Positions 47,161-59,385 of a stretch of DNA of 64,000 nt are shown here, piece by piece. Every line of letters starts with the position of its first letter. Positions within the stretch are counted from its first letter, which is position 1. The stretch lies in the NCBI GenBank assembly GCA_021229015.1, contig CM037787.1, positions 33,555,874 through 33,619,873 of the forward strand, written 5' to 3'. This stretch comes from Solen grandis. Taxonomy: Eukaryota; Mollusca; Bivalvia; Adapedonta; Solenidae. The notes under the pieces were generated by a model. It did not search any database and was not told the DNA's origin. It saw only the letters and a program-made list of their open reading frames with translations. Both the position numbers and the translations under genes were made by a program.

Positions 47161-47297
47161 AACAAGACTGTTCTCTGGAACACGCGTGCCACTTGCTGAA
47201 GCGTTACGGAAAAAGACCCGTCTCAGACGGACGGACGGACAGACGACGGAAAAGGGATCGCTATGTGTCACCTGCTGTAAGCAGAGGTGACACAACA
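47161..47297 (+). repeat. Short ACAAGA(C/G)TGTTC hairpin element, copy 4
   Basis: AACAAGACTGTTCTCTGGAACACGCG...CACTTGCTGAAGC, (GACGGACG)n, and the perfect inverted pair GTGTCACCT/AGGTGACAC at its end. The most complete copy of the set. Confidence 0.75.
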
Positions 47298-48057
47298 AAG
47301 TCACAAGAAACTGTGATGGGGGCATTAGATCTGAATACACGATTATCAGATATATACAACACACGCGCAAAGTTTACTCAAAACTTTATTTTAACATACT
47401 CCTTCTAATCATTACCAATTAAGGCTGATATAAATTTAACTACCATTTCCTTATTATGACTGGTTCTGACACCATTTCACACCTGGGACAGATTTTTATA
47501 AATGCCTTTAAAGATTATGTACGGTGGGACTGCTTTATCAAAATTCAAACATTCCTAAGTGATCTAGAACTATCTCCGCAATTTACACACACACACACAC
47601 ACACATGTGTCAACACGTCAGTCTATTTATAGACTGCTCTTTAAGATGATTGCACACGTAATTTTACTGACCCAGATCATGATCGATTGGAAGCTTGCAA
47701 GTGAGCATGATTTTGATCAGGGTCAATGAAACGCTTGCTCGTGATGTAAACTTCAATATTACGTAACAGCACGTAACTGATACCAGAGACAGATCTTCCC
47801 GTACACTATAAATCACGGGTCACGGAAAATATTCTTCCACAATGGGTGACATTTATCATACCAATTTATATATGAATTTGGTATATCTCTATCAAATCCA
47901 GGCCGCGTCTTCAAATGCATTATGGACGACGGATATTTTGTGACCCAAATGTATACAATGAATATACCTTTATTTCCTCCACAAATGTAAATTTTAAATA
48001 GATACACTTTGAACATGGCAACAAACTATTTACAACATACATGTAACGAATGCGATA
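47298..48057. other. No gene; (CA)n
   Basis: (CA)n at 47584-47604. Otherwise unremarkable AT-rich sequence. Confidence 0.5.
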
Positions 48058-49085
48058 AGAAACAAGATTTTCGTTTGTTCTGAACAAACGAAAGTGCATT
48101 CTGCTCTGTAACCATATCAAAAAGTTTTAGATTTTGAGATATTTAAGGCCGAAGAAATAAATGACATAAAAAATATTGCATTGAATTGCATTGAACTTTG
48201 CGATTCCAAATCTGAACATTCAGTGAAATTTTCATGCAAATCAGTCAAAAATAAGGAATGCAGCATCAGACATCTGACACACACACACACACACAGATAT
48301 TTTCCATTGAAAGTTTCTAACAGCCATATCAAATGCAGCAATCTTTACAAAACCGATAGAAAATGTTGAGGCACACATCCTGTAAAAATAGAGCTTATCT
48401 GGAAGCTTCGCATCAATTTAATTCTTTTTCAGATCCAAAGCTTGGTAATAATTTAAATCCTTTTTAAGATCCAAAGTTCAAAACTTGGATCAACCATAGA
48501 ACCTGGTCTTTCCAAGTCTTGAAAAAACGTATGCGGAAGCGCACATCTACAATATGTACTGAATACATTCTGTGAATATTACATAGAAGAAATGATGGCT
48601 GTAGAATGCGAACAATATTTGGTAGCTAATTTTAACCCTGATGTCATATGAGGTCACATAAGAACGCAATTTACTGCATTCAAAAGGGACAAAGTCACGT
48701 TAATTGCTGTTGAAATTTCATTATATTGGCTCATAGGAAACCTGTTTTAATTTGAACCTCAAAATGAAGAAGAATGAAAACCAATAACTAAATTTTGTTT
48801 GTCTGAACAAACGATAGGGCTTTCTGCTCTGCAAACCATAGCAAACCTTAAAAAAATCATTACATAATCATCTTGCAATACATTACCTGTAAAAATTGAA
48901 CAAAATCCATCCAGAATTGAAAGCTGCAGAGCACAAAATAATTTGATAGCAGATGCAAATTTTGACGTCAAATGATGTCATATAAAAATGGAAATCACTG
49001 TAATCAAAGGAAAATAATGAGCTTGCCCCTTGTTACAATTTCATGATGCTGGCTCTACAAGGAACCCTCTTTAAAATGAACCTCA
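48058..49085 (+). repeat. Tandem repeat family with CGTTTGTTCTGAACAAACG head
   Basis: The palindrome CGTTTGTTCTGAACAAACG at 48073 begins one unit, followed by TTCTGCTCTGTAACC; a second begins at 48797 (GTTTGTCTGAACAAACG, TTTCTGCTCTGCAAACC). Within units TGACGTCAAATGATGTCATA and CTGTTTTAATTTGAACC recur. Related copies are at 62450-62670 and 63640-64000. (CA)n at 48279-48296. Confidence 0.65.
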
Positions 49086-50134
49086 ATAATTCTCAAAATT
49101 GGTGTACCACAAGGCTGTAAACTACCACCAGTCCTCTTTACATGCAAATAAAGGTTCTTTTCCTACCAAACAGTTTTTTTACATATATTTTTTTCCTGAA
49201 CTTTAAAGTGAGCATATGGCATTTGGACAAATCACAACAGCACATTAGAACTACAATGTAATAGAAAAAAAAAAGCTGGAACAATGCATGGGACTAAATG
49301 CAGAGGCATTTGAAAAACCAGTATTCAGATATTCTTATTTTTCATGTAACTTGCTTATATTAGGTCCTATTTAAAAAAACAAACCTAGGTACCATTAGAA
49401 AGGTCTTCAGATTCCCAACATTTCGGTGGCTTTATGTTTGACCTACCTTTGACTGATTTTGAAATATGAATGGTCAAACCCAACAAAACGGCAAAAACAT
49501 GCCTATGTCAAATACTTCTTCTCCACCAACAGCTTTGAAATAATAACCTGATCATTTAAACATACAAAACATTATAAAAGCAATGCATCAAGCTAAAATT
49601 TAAATACAAATAAAATAAACAAGGAATAGATCTTCTAATTATGTTCATACTCTTATCTACAAAAATCAATTTTGAGATTAAAGCAGCTAGATTTACTTGG
49701 GGTAACATAATTTTCCTTTTTTCTGCCATAACTCAACTGATTTAACCCTTATCTTCAAAATCTTAATGTCATTTGAAAGATCCTTTAAAGGACTACAAAT
49801 TACACCCATAGTACTTTGATAAAAAATTCATTGTTTTTGAGATATTTAAAGGCAAACGTGAACAATGCAGTTATTTTCTATATAGACAAAGAAGGACAAG
49901 AAAGTCAGTAGAACTGACAGATGCTCCCCGAAGAACGTCATTGTTACAAATAAGGCCTTGGTCAATGGGTGGGAGGATATGTTGAAATCCCCATTCCTAA
50001 ATCATATCTATTCTCCTCATCAGATGAGATGTTTTACCAACTCTAATTTGGAGACTTAGTAACAGTTTACTATTTAATATGATAATACGTGTTACTCATC
50101 AGATCTTTCATTGATATTTTTAAAGTTTTTATAC
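49086..50134. other. No gene or clear repeat
   Basis: AT-rich sequence without recognisable coding or repeat structure. Confidence 0.5.
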
Positions 50135-50136
50135 TA

Positions 50137-50814
50137 CAGTGGAAACTCCCTAAACCGGACACCCTCGGGACCAGCAAAAAAGTCCGGATTAGAGAGGATT
50201 CCGGATTACGGAGGTTTTGTAAATCAGACTCAGCTGTTGTTGTGGATGATGATGTTGATGATGATATTTTTTCTTAACTTTTTTTTAATAGATCTTTATT
50301 GTCATAATTATATTTTGAACATAATACCCACTCTATTTTTCTCTCAGATTTTTTTAATAATCACCTGCTATACTCTCATTCTTTTTCATCATTAATTAAC
50401 AAAATTACTTACCTTTTGTCTTCCTGATCAATTTCCTGATTGTCAAGTTTGTTTTTTACACCTTATTCTTAATAACACTCTTTACCATATACCTGACTGT
50501 CCGTACCATAATTAACCTTAATCCCATAAACCTTATACCTGACAGTCCGGACGATTATTATTTCTTCCCTTTCACCGCGTTTTTATGAAGAAACAAATGA
50601 TTTTGGAAAACAGCATCCGGATTACAGGGTTTTTTTTAAGCACAAAAATGACAACCGGACCAAAACTTGCGTCCGGAGTACAGAATACGGAGGATCCGGA
50701 TTAGAGAGTTATTTTCTATATGTATCAAATAAGCAAAAAAACGGGACTTATGAGATCGTCCGGAATGAGAAGGATTCCGGTTTACGGAGGGTCCGGTTTA
50801 GGGAGTTTCCACTG
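50137..50814. mobile_element. pogo/Tc1-mariner-like MITE (TA target)
   Basis: 678 bp. Both ends carry the same 24-bp TIR starting CAGTGGAAACTCCCTAAACC, flanked by TA at 50135 and 50815. Subterminal TCCGGATTA(G/C) words recur near both ends (50173, 50199, 50695). The length is too small and the ORFs too short for a transposase. TA duplication plus a CAGT(G)GA..CTC end fits pogo/Tigger-type elements. Confidence 0.88.
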
Positions 50815-51048
50815 TACTAAAAATTAAGTCATACATTTCAATGTGTGCTCATATCAAAGAGGTTAACCAACACTCTTGACATATGACTGGATATTTGAAA
50901 TAGTGTATAATGGCCTAAACAACAATTAGCTGACATGATTATGATTGACATTACTAGCATATTGAATTTTGTGGGGTTTTGTTTAAATGATATCTCCTGT
51001 TAAATTAGGCAAATGACATGAATATTAGTCAACAACATGGTAGTAGGG

Positions 51049-51937
51049 GCCATAACTCTCTTAAAAATTGAGGAACCAGGTCACGTCGACGATATGCGTA
51101 TCTACTCTTGGTAATAAAGCTTCCCATAAAATTTCGTTGAATTCAAGGCATTAGTTCCTGAGAAAAAGCCCGGACAAGAATCATGCAACATGAACTATAG
51201 GCCAAAAAGTCAAGGGGCCATAACTCTGTGAAAAATTGAGGAACCAGGTCATGCTGACGATATGCGCATCTCCTTGGTAATAAAGCTTCCCATAAAGTTT
51301 CATTGAATTCAAGCCATTAGTTCCTGAGAAATAGCCCGGACAAGAATCATGCAATATGTACTATAGGCCGAAAAGTAAGGGCCATAACTCTGTGAAAAAT
51401 TGAGGAACCAAGTCACGCCGACGATATGCGTATCTACTCTTGGTGATAAAGCTTCCCATAAAGTTTCATTGAATTCAAGCCATTAATTCCTGAGAAATAG
51501 CCCGGACAAGAATCATGCAATATGTACTATAGGCTAAAAAGTCAAGGGGTCTTAACTCTGTGAAAAATTTAGGAATCGGGTCATGCTGACGATATGCGCA
51601 TCTCCTCTTGGTAATAAAGCTTCCCATAAAGTTTCGTTGAATTCAAGCCATTAGTTCCTGAGAAATAGCCCGGACAAGAATCATGCAATATGTACTATAG
51701 GCCGAAAAGTCAATGGGCCATAACTCTGTGAAAAAATTAGGAATCGGGTCATGCTGACGATATGCGCATCTCCTCTTGGTAATAAAGCTTCCCATAAAGT
51801 TTCGTTGAATTCAAGCCGTTAGTTCCTGAGAAATAGTCCGGACAAGGAAAGTGTGACGGACGAACGGACGGACGGACGAACGGACGGACGGACGAAGCGG
51901 CGACTATATGCGTCACCTTCGGTGAGCATAAAAATTT
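51049..51937 (+). repeat. Tandem-repeat element, ~167-bp units, (GACG)n and hairpin
   Basis: Units are anchored by GCCATAACTCT at 51049, 51217, 51381, about 51550 and 51717, each holding GATATGCG(C/T)ATCTCC, AATAAAGCTTCCCATAAAGT and TGAGAAATAGCCCGGACAAG. Then GTGTGACGGACGAACGGACG repeats and the hairpin GCGTCACC-TTC-GGTGAGC before ATAAAAATT. Confidence 0.9.
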
Positions 51938-53429
51938 AGACTATCCATGAGAATTTTCCAAAACTTTGCATGAATCTCTGCTTTGTGCAGGTATGCCTTT
52001 AAGGCCATGACATTTATGATTTTCTGGAAACAGAAGTGACAGTCCTCCAGAATGGCCAATTGTACAGATGGACCAATTCTGTGCCTTTAGTGTAAATTTT
52101 ATGCAAATCTGTCCAAAAAAAAAGTAAGGCCTGTAGAGCTTAAAACCGTCTCATTTTGCCTAAAATTTAGTTAATGTCATGCTGTCAATTATATTACGAC
52201 AAACATTACAACAACCATCATAATGTATAAAATAAAAGTCAGTGTGTATTTGTGGTCAAGATTTCATGATCCTGTTAGATTCAAAACACCTTGGTTCGAA
52301 ACATTTATCTGCATTTTGTCCGGACAAGCAAATGACCTTTGACCTCAAAGTGTGACCTTGACCTAAGAGCTGCTGACCAACCGCTCATTGTTTCTGAAGC
52401 TACGCCCATATGAATCTGGATGACCTGATGAACTATAATGTTCATACACCGTGAGGACATTGTGATGACTATGTCAAGCTCCCCAAGCGGGCTCGACAAC
52501 AATTATGTGAGAAGATGGTTTATTTGTTTAGAAGTTATGGTCAGGGTTAAAGTTTTTCACTGTATACATTTAAAAAAAAAAAAAAAAAAAAGGAGAAATT
52601 AAAGGAATTAATACCCCGATATATGAACATTTTAATAGTTTAGAAGGTATGGCCAAGGTTAAAGTTTTTTCTGACGACAACGCCAATGACACCGAAATCA
52701 GATTGATGACCTCAACTTTTTTTTCTCAAGGGGGGGGGGGGGGGGGGTAGCTTTGCTTATTGTTAAAATTTTATGTTGCTGGCTCTTCAAGTAACTATTT
52801 TAAAATGAACCTCATTCCCCATAAAGAGGGCTGTCCTACAAGGTAAAAGTCTATCACTGACCCTCTTTTGATGCATTACAAAAATCATAATGGTACACTT
52901 CAATGTAACAACTTTGGGAGCTGCACATTACATGAACATAAAGTTTTTCCCTTTCAAATGATTTCCATGGTGAGGAAAAAAGGAATTTATATCTGTAATA
53001 GGGACCTTGCTAAGGTTCCAAGTCAGAGAGAAACCTATATAATACAAAAGCTGTCATAAAATTATAATTTCAATTTTGTTATGTCATTAAAATGAAAAGT
53101 TGTCAATAAACTGAGTAAGTAAAACTTGCGCGTATGTTTTGTTGCATGCCTGATAGTGAGGGAGATAGATCATCAAAAATATGTTTATAAGTACATGTAA
53201 CAAATGTGTCATAGGAACCCCTCCATTAAAACTGTATGTACCTCATAGATATTCATTTACATTTTTTTTTTACTTCATGAGTATTCATTTATCCAACTTA
53301 AAATGGTCTATGAAAACATGTTTTTTAGAATATGATTTACATTGTTGTATGCACATGAACAAACAGAAGATACCTGCTCTGTTTACCTATACATCTGAGG
53401 CAAAAATTAAAGATGTTGCATCACAATAG
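51938..53429. other. No gene; simple runs and a repeat fragment
   Basis: A run of about 26 at 52571, G run at 52730-52747, and a repeat fragment TATGGCCAAGGTTAAAGTTT at 52647 shared with 22448. Confidence 0.5.
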
Positions 53430-54697
53430 TAACAAGAGCTGTCAGAGGACAGCACGCTCGACTATTCAAAATGCTTGTTGGTAAATCAAATGAAATCTAT
53501 TTTAGTTCTTGCCCTTCACATACCCTGTACAAAATAATAGTAAAAAATGATATACCTTGATAGTCTGATACCCCTTAATATTTTTATGATGTCTAAAATC
53601 AATCCCATGCCTTGTTACTGAGACATAAGCACAATAACACTGTGCATGCAAAACTTTAACCAAGAATCCAAGTTAGAAAAGGGCCGTAATTTGTATAAAA
53701 TTCAGTCCAAAAGCTATCCTCCTTAGTTTTCTGATGCCCCTGAAGACACTCCTTAACTTTCTAGTCAATTCCACAAGCAATTTCTGAGATATAAGCTGGA
53801 TAGTAGCTTGAATGCAAAAATGTAACCAAAATTCTAAGTTAAAAGGGGGTCATTATTTTTAATATATTCCATCAAGTGTTATCTTCCTTTATAGTCTGAT
53901 ACCCCTAAACATATAAAAGATGTTTCAAATCAATCCCATGCCTGGAATCTGATATATAAGCATGAAAGTACCTTGTATGCAAAACTTTAACCAAAATTTC
54001 TAAGTTAAAAAGGGCAATAATTTGTAACATATTGGTCTGAGATATTAGCATGAAAGTACCTTGCATGCAAAACTTTAACCAAAATTTCTAAGTTACAAAG
54101 GGGCAATAATTTGTAACATATTCCATCAAGAGTTATCTACAATGAAAGTATGGTACCCCTAAACATATTAAAGATTTTTAAAATCAATCGCATGCCTGGA
54201 TACTGAGAAATAAGCATTTGAATATCTTGCATGCAAAACTTTAACCAAAATTTCTAAGTAAATAAAAAGGGGCCATAATTTGTAATATATTCCATCAAGA
54301 GTTACCTACTTTGGTTTTCTGATGCCCATAAACATATTCATAAACTTTCAAGTCAATACCATGAATGGTTATTGAGATACAAACTAGATGGTAGCTTGCA
54401 CGCAAAACTTTAACCAAATTTTCTATTGCATGCAAAACTTTAACCAAAATTTCTAAGTTAAAAAGGGGCCATAATTCATATTAAATTCAGTCAAGAGTTA
54501 TCTGCCTTGGTTGTCTGATGCCCCTGAACATATTTATAAACTTTCAAGTCAATACCATGAACGGTTATTGAGATATAAGGTTGATAGTTACTTGCACGCA
54601 AAACTTTAACCAAAAGCTGCAACGCCAACGCCGACGCCGATGCCGACGCCAGGGCGACTACAATAGCTCTTATATTCTTCGAATAGTCGGGCTAAAA
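53430..54697 (+). repeat. Tandem-repeat element (clean copy), terminal hairpin
   Basis: Head AACAAGAGCTGTCAGAGGACAGCACGCTCGACTATTCAAA, itself a GCTGTC...GACAGC hairpin. Six to eight units of ~165 bases with AACTTTAACCAAAATTTCTA and ATTCCATCAAGAGTTA follow. Then GCCAACGCCGACGCCGATGC and the tail AATAGCTCTTATATTCTTCG, AATAGTCGGGCTAAAAATG. Head GACTATTC and tail GAATAGTC are complementary. Confidence 0.9.
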
Positions 54698-56020
54698 ATG
54701 GTACGTAAACAATGCCTTGAAAGTAACCAGTCTTTGATCATGAATACATACCACAACATACAGCAAGAAATCATTTCATAAAACAAGTAAATTCACCAAT
54801 TTGTCCAGCACAGTTTGCTTCACTATACATCTGAAACTGCAGGAAGCAAAACATTTCTAAATGGAATAGCCATAGCACAAACTCAATGAATATTCTACAG
54901 AAGTGCCTGACAAAAATGAGAACCAAGTTGCATAAAACTATAAACTACAGTATATAAGTATGCACAATTATAAAAGATTCACTTTTCAGTCAGGTTACAA
55001 AAGAGAATAAAATAAATTTTCAGCCAATTCATCTTTCATTCCATTACTTTGCCATATATAAACCATCAACTTACACCAGAAAAACAGGTGAAAGAATTCA
55101 TGTTGCAATCTCTTTGAATCTGTTGCTCAAGGAGGATTTATAATATGAATATAGTGTCACAGTACAATTCACTGCACATTCCTAGAGTATACCAGGGGTC
55201 TTGTGTTTGACTCCCATGGCTGCTGAACATTTTTTCAAAAAAAAACATTTAGCATCAAACATATTGCTATTGTGCTATTGAACTATGACATAGGCCTGTG
55301 TTATGCTGCTTTAAAGTAATTATGTAACTCTTGGAATTCAGAGTTTCCAATGCACCTATCAATATTTTGCCCCAGGGTTTGTGGGGAGGGGGCATACATG
55401 GGACTTTAGACAGAAGAATGTTCTCAACAGGCCGGAATCCTGTGCCAACTGCAAAGCATATCCATTTGACAAATTTCTACTGCTCTTTGGTGATGAAAGA
55501 AAAAAAGTCAAGTTCCCCTGTCAGGTTAGCCTATACCCCTTCTGGGGCAAAATATTGATAGGTGCACTAAGACGGACCTTAAAAATATTAAGCATTTGCA
55601 AGCAGTCTGGACAGGTATTAATTAACAGTATTATATCATTCCATATAACTTGCAAAAGCACTTTTTAAACTTTTTTTTTCAAAGATCTGCTGTCTGTTGG
55701 AACTTTTTCTAGTGCACAAGGTCTTTATGGGCACAAAACATTTAGATTTCCCCTTAGAGTGCTTGGGGTGCACATGCACAATACTCTCTGAATTTACAAA
55801 TCCATCAATCAGTCTATAAATTTCTTTTTAACAAATACAGTGTATGTGAAGTCAAAAGTTAATATGTCATTAAAGTAATCTCAATCAGGGAAATTTCATC
55901 ATGTCTGAAATTCATATTGTCAACATCACATGATACAAACATATCTGTGATGTCATGCCATTAGATAAGTGGCATGATACTGGTGAACTGTCTTATATAT
56001 AGAGAGCAATAAAGAAGAGA
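54698..56020. other. No gene; weak SINE remains
   Basis: A possible B-box side (GGGGTCTTGTGTTTGACTCCC) at about 55194. The 95-codon ORF at 55381 has no recognisable family. Confidence 0.45.
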
Positions 56021-56025
56021 AACCG

Positions 56026-57465
56026 GCTGCAGTGGCCAAGTGGTTAGAGTATTTCTCTCAAATATATCACCCTTGGGTTTGTCAAGAACATAGTAATTTG
56101 TGCTGTTCTATGAACTCTGGCCAGAGGAAAATCAAAATATGCAAAGGCATATATAAAGGCCTAAATATTTAAGTACTGGTAACCATTATTAGAAAGAGAT
56201 TTGTGCGAACATTCTGTTAGCTCAACCCCTTATAAGTCAGGGATCTTGGGTTCAAATCCTGCTCTGGTACACTATATAAATATCATATCCCAGGAGAGTG
56301 ATAGAACATGCTGTCGATATCTGAGATTGGTAATGTCCACTAAGGTGTTACTTGGAACATGCACGGATTCAGCAATTTGTCTCATTGTGGGGGGGGGTTA
56401 TAACAGCAATAATTACCATGTCCAATGAGGTCATGTCTCTTATTCTTTTATGCTTAATAGCTAATTCTCAGGAGGGGTCTGTCTGGACCCCCAGTCCCCC
56501 CCCCCCCCTCTGCCCTCTAGATCTGCGCATGTGGAAAACCAGCATTCTATTTTCCATGAATCATGTCGAATTGGATATTATTAATGTCCGCATTGTCCTG
56601 TGAATTCAGGGAGAAACTATAGCCTACTCATATAAGTAACTCTTTGTCATGGTACAAATAACTCATAATAGGAGAAAACTGTGGCTGGGTAGCTCTGTTG
56701 GTAAAGCATTCCTGATATCCAAAGGTCCTGGGTTCATGTCTTGGTCAGACTGCACATTTTTCTTAACTTGTGACATATGAAGCCCAACATCACCAGGCTG
56801 CATGTGATCAGAGATCATATTCATCTTGTTCAGTTTGGCAGGGAGTATGACATGGTACCCAATAACTCACAACAGGGAAGAAATCATTACACTGTGTGTA
56901 AACGATCAGGTAGTTCAGTCAGTACAGGTAATTACCTTTTAAGGGTAAGGCCCAGTGTTCAGTTCCCAGGCAGGAGGTACATTTTTCTCACTATAACATT
57001 TATCTATGGTAGATTTCTGTATGTGGTCCTGTAGCTTACCCATCCCTTTGATCAAGGATCTCAGATTTAAATCCTGGTGTGGTCTGTTACATCTCATTTG
57101 AATCATTAGCAATAACTCACAATAGAAGAGAATCATGTCTATGAGGTCAGGAAGCTCATCTGATAGGGTCGCCTGGGAAAGGTCCCAGTAAAGCGTTTCA
57201 GTCACGCTCACATTTTTCTCAACCTGTGACATTTGGAACACAATTTGAGCAATGGCTTAAGTGCTGTGAGGTTCTCTGGATCCATTTGGAAATTCAAGGA
57301 CAAATTCCAGTTTGGTGGGGAAGTATGTCACGGTACCAATAACTCACAATAGATGAGAATCATGTGTAAGATGCCACCACTGGTAGCTCAGTTGGTAAGT
57401 GAAGGCTCCGTGTTTGAGTCTCAGCCAGGCTGCACTTTTTTCACCCTGTGACAAGTAGGTTTCAT
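56026..57465 (+). repeat. Cluster of tRNA-SINE-like units (family E)
   Basis: At least six tRNA-like heads follow each other on the plus strand near 56030, 56215, 56690, 56905, 57025 and 57375. Examples are GGTAGCTCTGTTGGTAAAGC and GGTAGCTCAGTTGGTAAGTG with GGGTTCATGTCTTGGTC. Most are followed by CTGCACATTTTTCTCACCTGTGACA-type sequence and preceded by AATAACTCACAATAG(A/G)AGAGAATCATGT. Regular alternation indicates tandem amplification of a SINE-plus-flank unit. Confidence 0.7.
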
Positions 57466-57711
57466 TCTTGACAAGCTCTAGTAAACAATCAGCAAAAAGA
57501 AATCTATAGATAAGAAATGGACTCAAAAGCATGAGAGTCATCTAAATCGGATTTGGCAACACTTGTAGACTAAAATATGGAGAGTAAGATAAATAAATAA
57601 GTACATGTAGATCTAGACAACTAAATTACAAAAAAAACAATAACATTACTGTTTTGAATCTAACAAACAATAACTGATGTATTTATGGATAAATTCCGCA
57701 AATGCTCTTGC

Positions 57712-58020
57712 AGAGAGAGAGGGAGAGAAAGAGAGAAACAAGACTGAATTTCAAGAGATAGATAGAAAGAAAGAAAAAAAAAGGTGCGAATATTTTCATA
57801 ACAAAACAGAGAGAGAGAGAGAGAGATGCATTTAGTAACGTCTTGCATATGAAAAATAACATCAGTTAAAGGTCTATTGAGAAAAAAATCGATTGTTTTT
57901 CTCCGGTCAGAGAAAAGCGATCGGGGAAAAATAATCGATTTTCCTACTTTATATACATTATTTTATATGCCACAAATCAGAGAAAGAGAGAAAGTGGGGG
58001 GAGAGAAGAGGAGAGGCAGT
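57712..58020. repeat. (GA)n simple repeats and a palindromic motif
   Basis: (GA)n-rich tracts at 57713-57735, 57811-57827 and 57982-58020. At 57879-57908 the near-palindrome GAGAAAAAAATCGATTGTTT is followed by TTCTCCGGTC and repeats at 58296 with CGATCG in the centre. Confidence 0.75.
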
Positions 58021-59285
58021 GAGATACATTAAAATGTAAAAATAGGTTACTGTTTAAGTCAAAAATAAGAAAATGTTTAGTTATTTTCCGTTAAAAACAG
58101 TATGTTACTTCAGTATCGGTAGACGCTCTACCTCTGTTTTTGTTTTTACCCCGATTACACTATAATTAATCACACGAATAAATTCACGCAAATAACGTCA
58201 TCATCGTCATCAAAATCATTAATTATTTTGCATTCTAAGTTCTGGTGATAACAATAAACAACCACCCAATGTTTCTGAAAAATAAAGAAGGCGTCGAGAA
58301 AAAACGATCGTTTTTCTCCGGTCGGACTGTTGAAATTCGATCGGAAATTTCCGATAACGGACAGGTACCGATCGATCTTTTCGTTGTCGGAGCGAATTCC
58401 GATCGGAGATGTTGATTTTTAAATCGCTGTATCTTTTTTATTTATGGATGGATTTTCTTGAAGATACTATTTTTGGAAACTGGAAACTATGTTCTTTCAG
58501 AATATATATGGGTTAATAGTGTATAGGCATTAGTGTCGCTTTAAGTTTATGGAAAAAACCGACGTTCCATAAATTCACCGACGCGGGTTAAAGGTTGTTT
58601 GCGTTGTTTGTAGTTAACACGGATAAGACTAGTTGTGCAATGTTGTCCCCGAAAAGACCAAGCTCTGGAGGCAAAACCAAGAAATGACGTTAAATTTTTT
58701 TTTAAGATTTTGTCTTTATCTTTTATTCAATCTTGATGAAATGTTCACAGATTATGTAGCTTTGAATTTCAAATGGTGTCAGTCATTTTTTTTTAGAAAA
58801 GAATCATAGGGCAAGGTCATATTGCGATTATTGTTTTTCTTCTGCTCTAAGTAGCTCCGAAACAAAATTATTTTATATACAGAATGCCGACAAACTTTAC
58901 AGTTTTTTTAAAATCTCTTTACAATGATACAGTGTATTCCAATTTTGAAGATCGGGCTTGATTTGGTTATTTCATAGCAGTTAAAAAGTTTGATCCATTG
59001 TTGAATCAATAAAACGACATTTAAAAAATGGAGTGGGATATTCTTTGCAATAATTCAAAAGTAGAATATTTAACCTTCAAAAAAAAAAAGAATTTGAAAA
59101 TCCTTTGGAAAATATGTATTCTGTGACTGTTTAATTTCACTAACCCCCTAGTAAAAAAGACATAACAATGTGCTTATTGTGTGTAAATATCTGTGCTTGT
59201 TAGGCAGACTATGCCTTATCTCAGATACTAGTAATGTAGGTCATTTATACAGCCTGCTAGGTAGGGATATATATTCTAGACAGTA
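58021..59285. other. No gene; palindromic CGATCG-rich patch
   Basis: 58296-58405 is rich in CGATC words, including the palindrome ATCGGAAATTTCCGAT. The rest is AT-rich without features. Confidence 0.5.
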
Positions 59286-59287
59286 TG

Positions 59288-59385
59288 GGGTGTTGCTACA
59301 AAACCTAATTAAGTGGTGCAAGTATTAAACCAATATATGTGGTGGTATATATATATATATATACGCCACATAAATAGATTTCATA
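59288..59385 (+). repeat. TGTGGTGGTATATA hairpin repeat, copy 1
   Basis: ACAAAACCTAATTAAGTGGTGCA...AACCAATA(T)ATGTGGTGGTATAT(AT)n ATACGCCACATAAATAG. The TGTGG(T)GGTATAT and ATATACGCCACA parts form a stem. 59386-60170 shows no gene. Confidence 0.75.
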
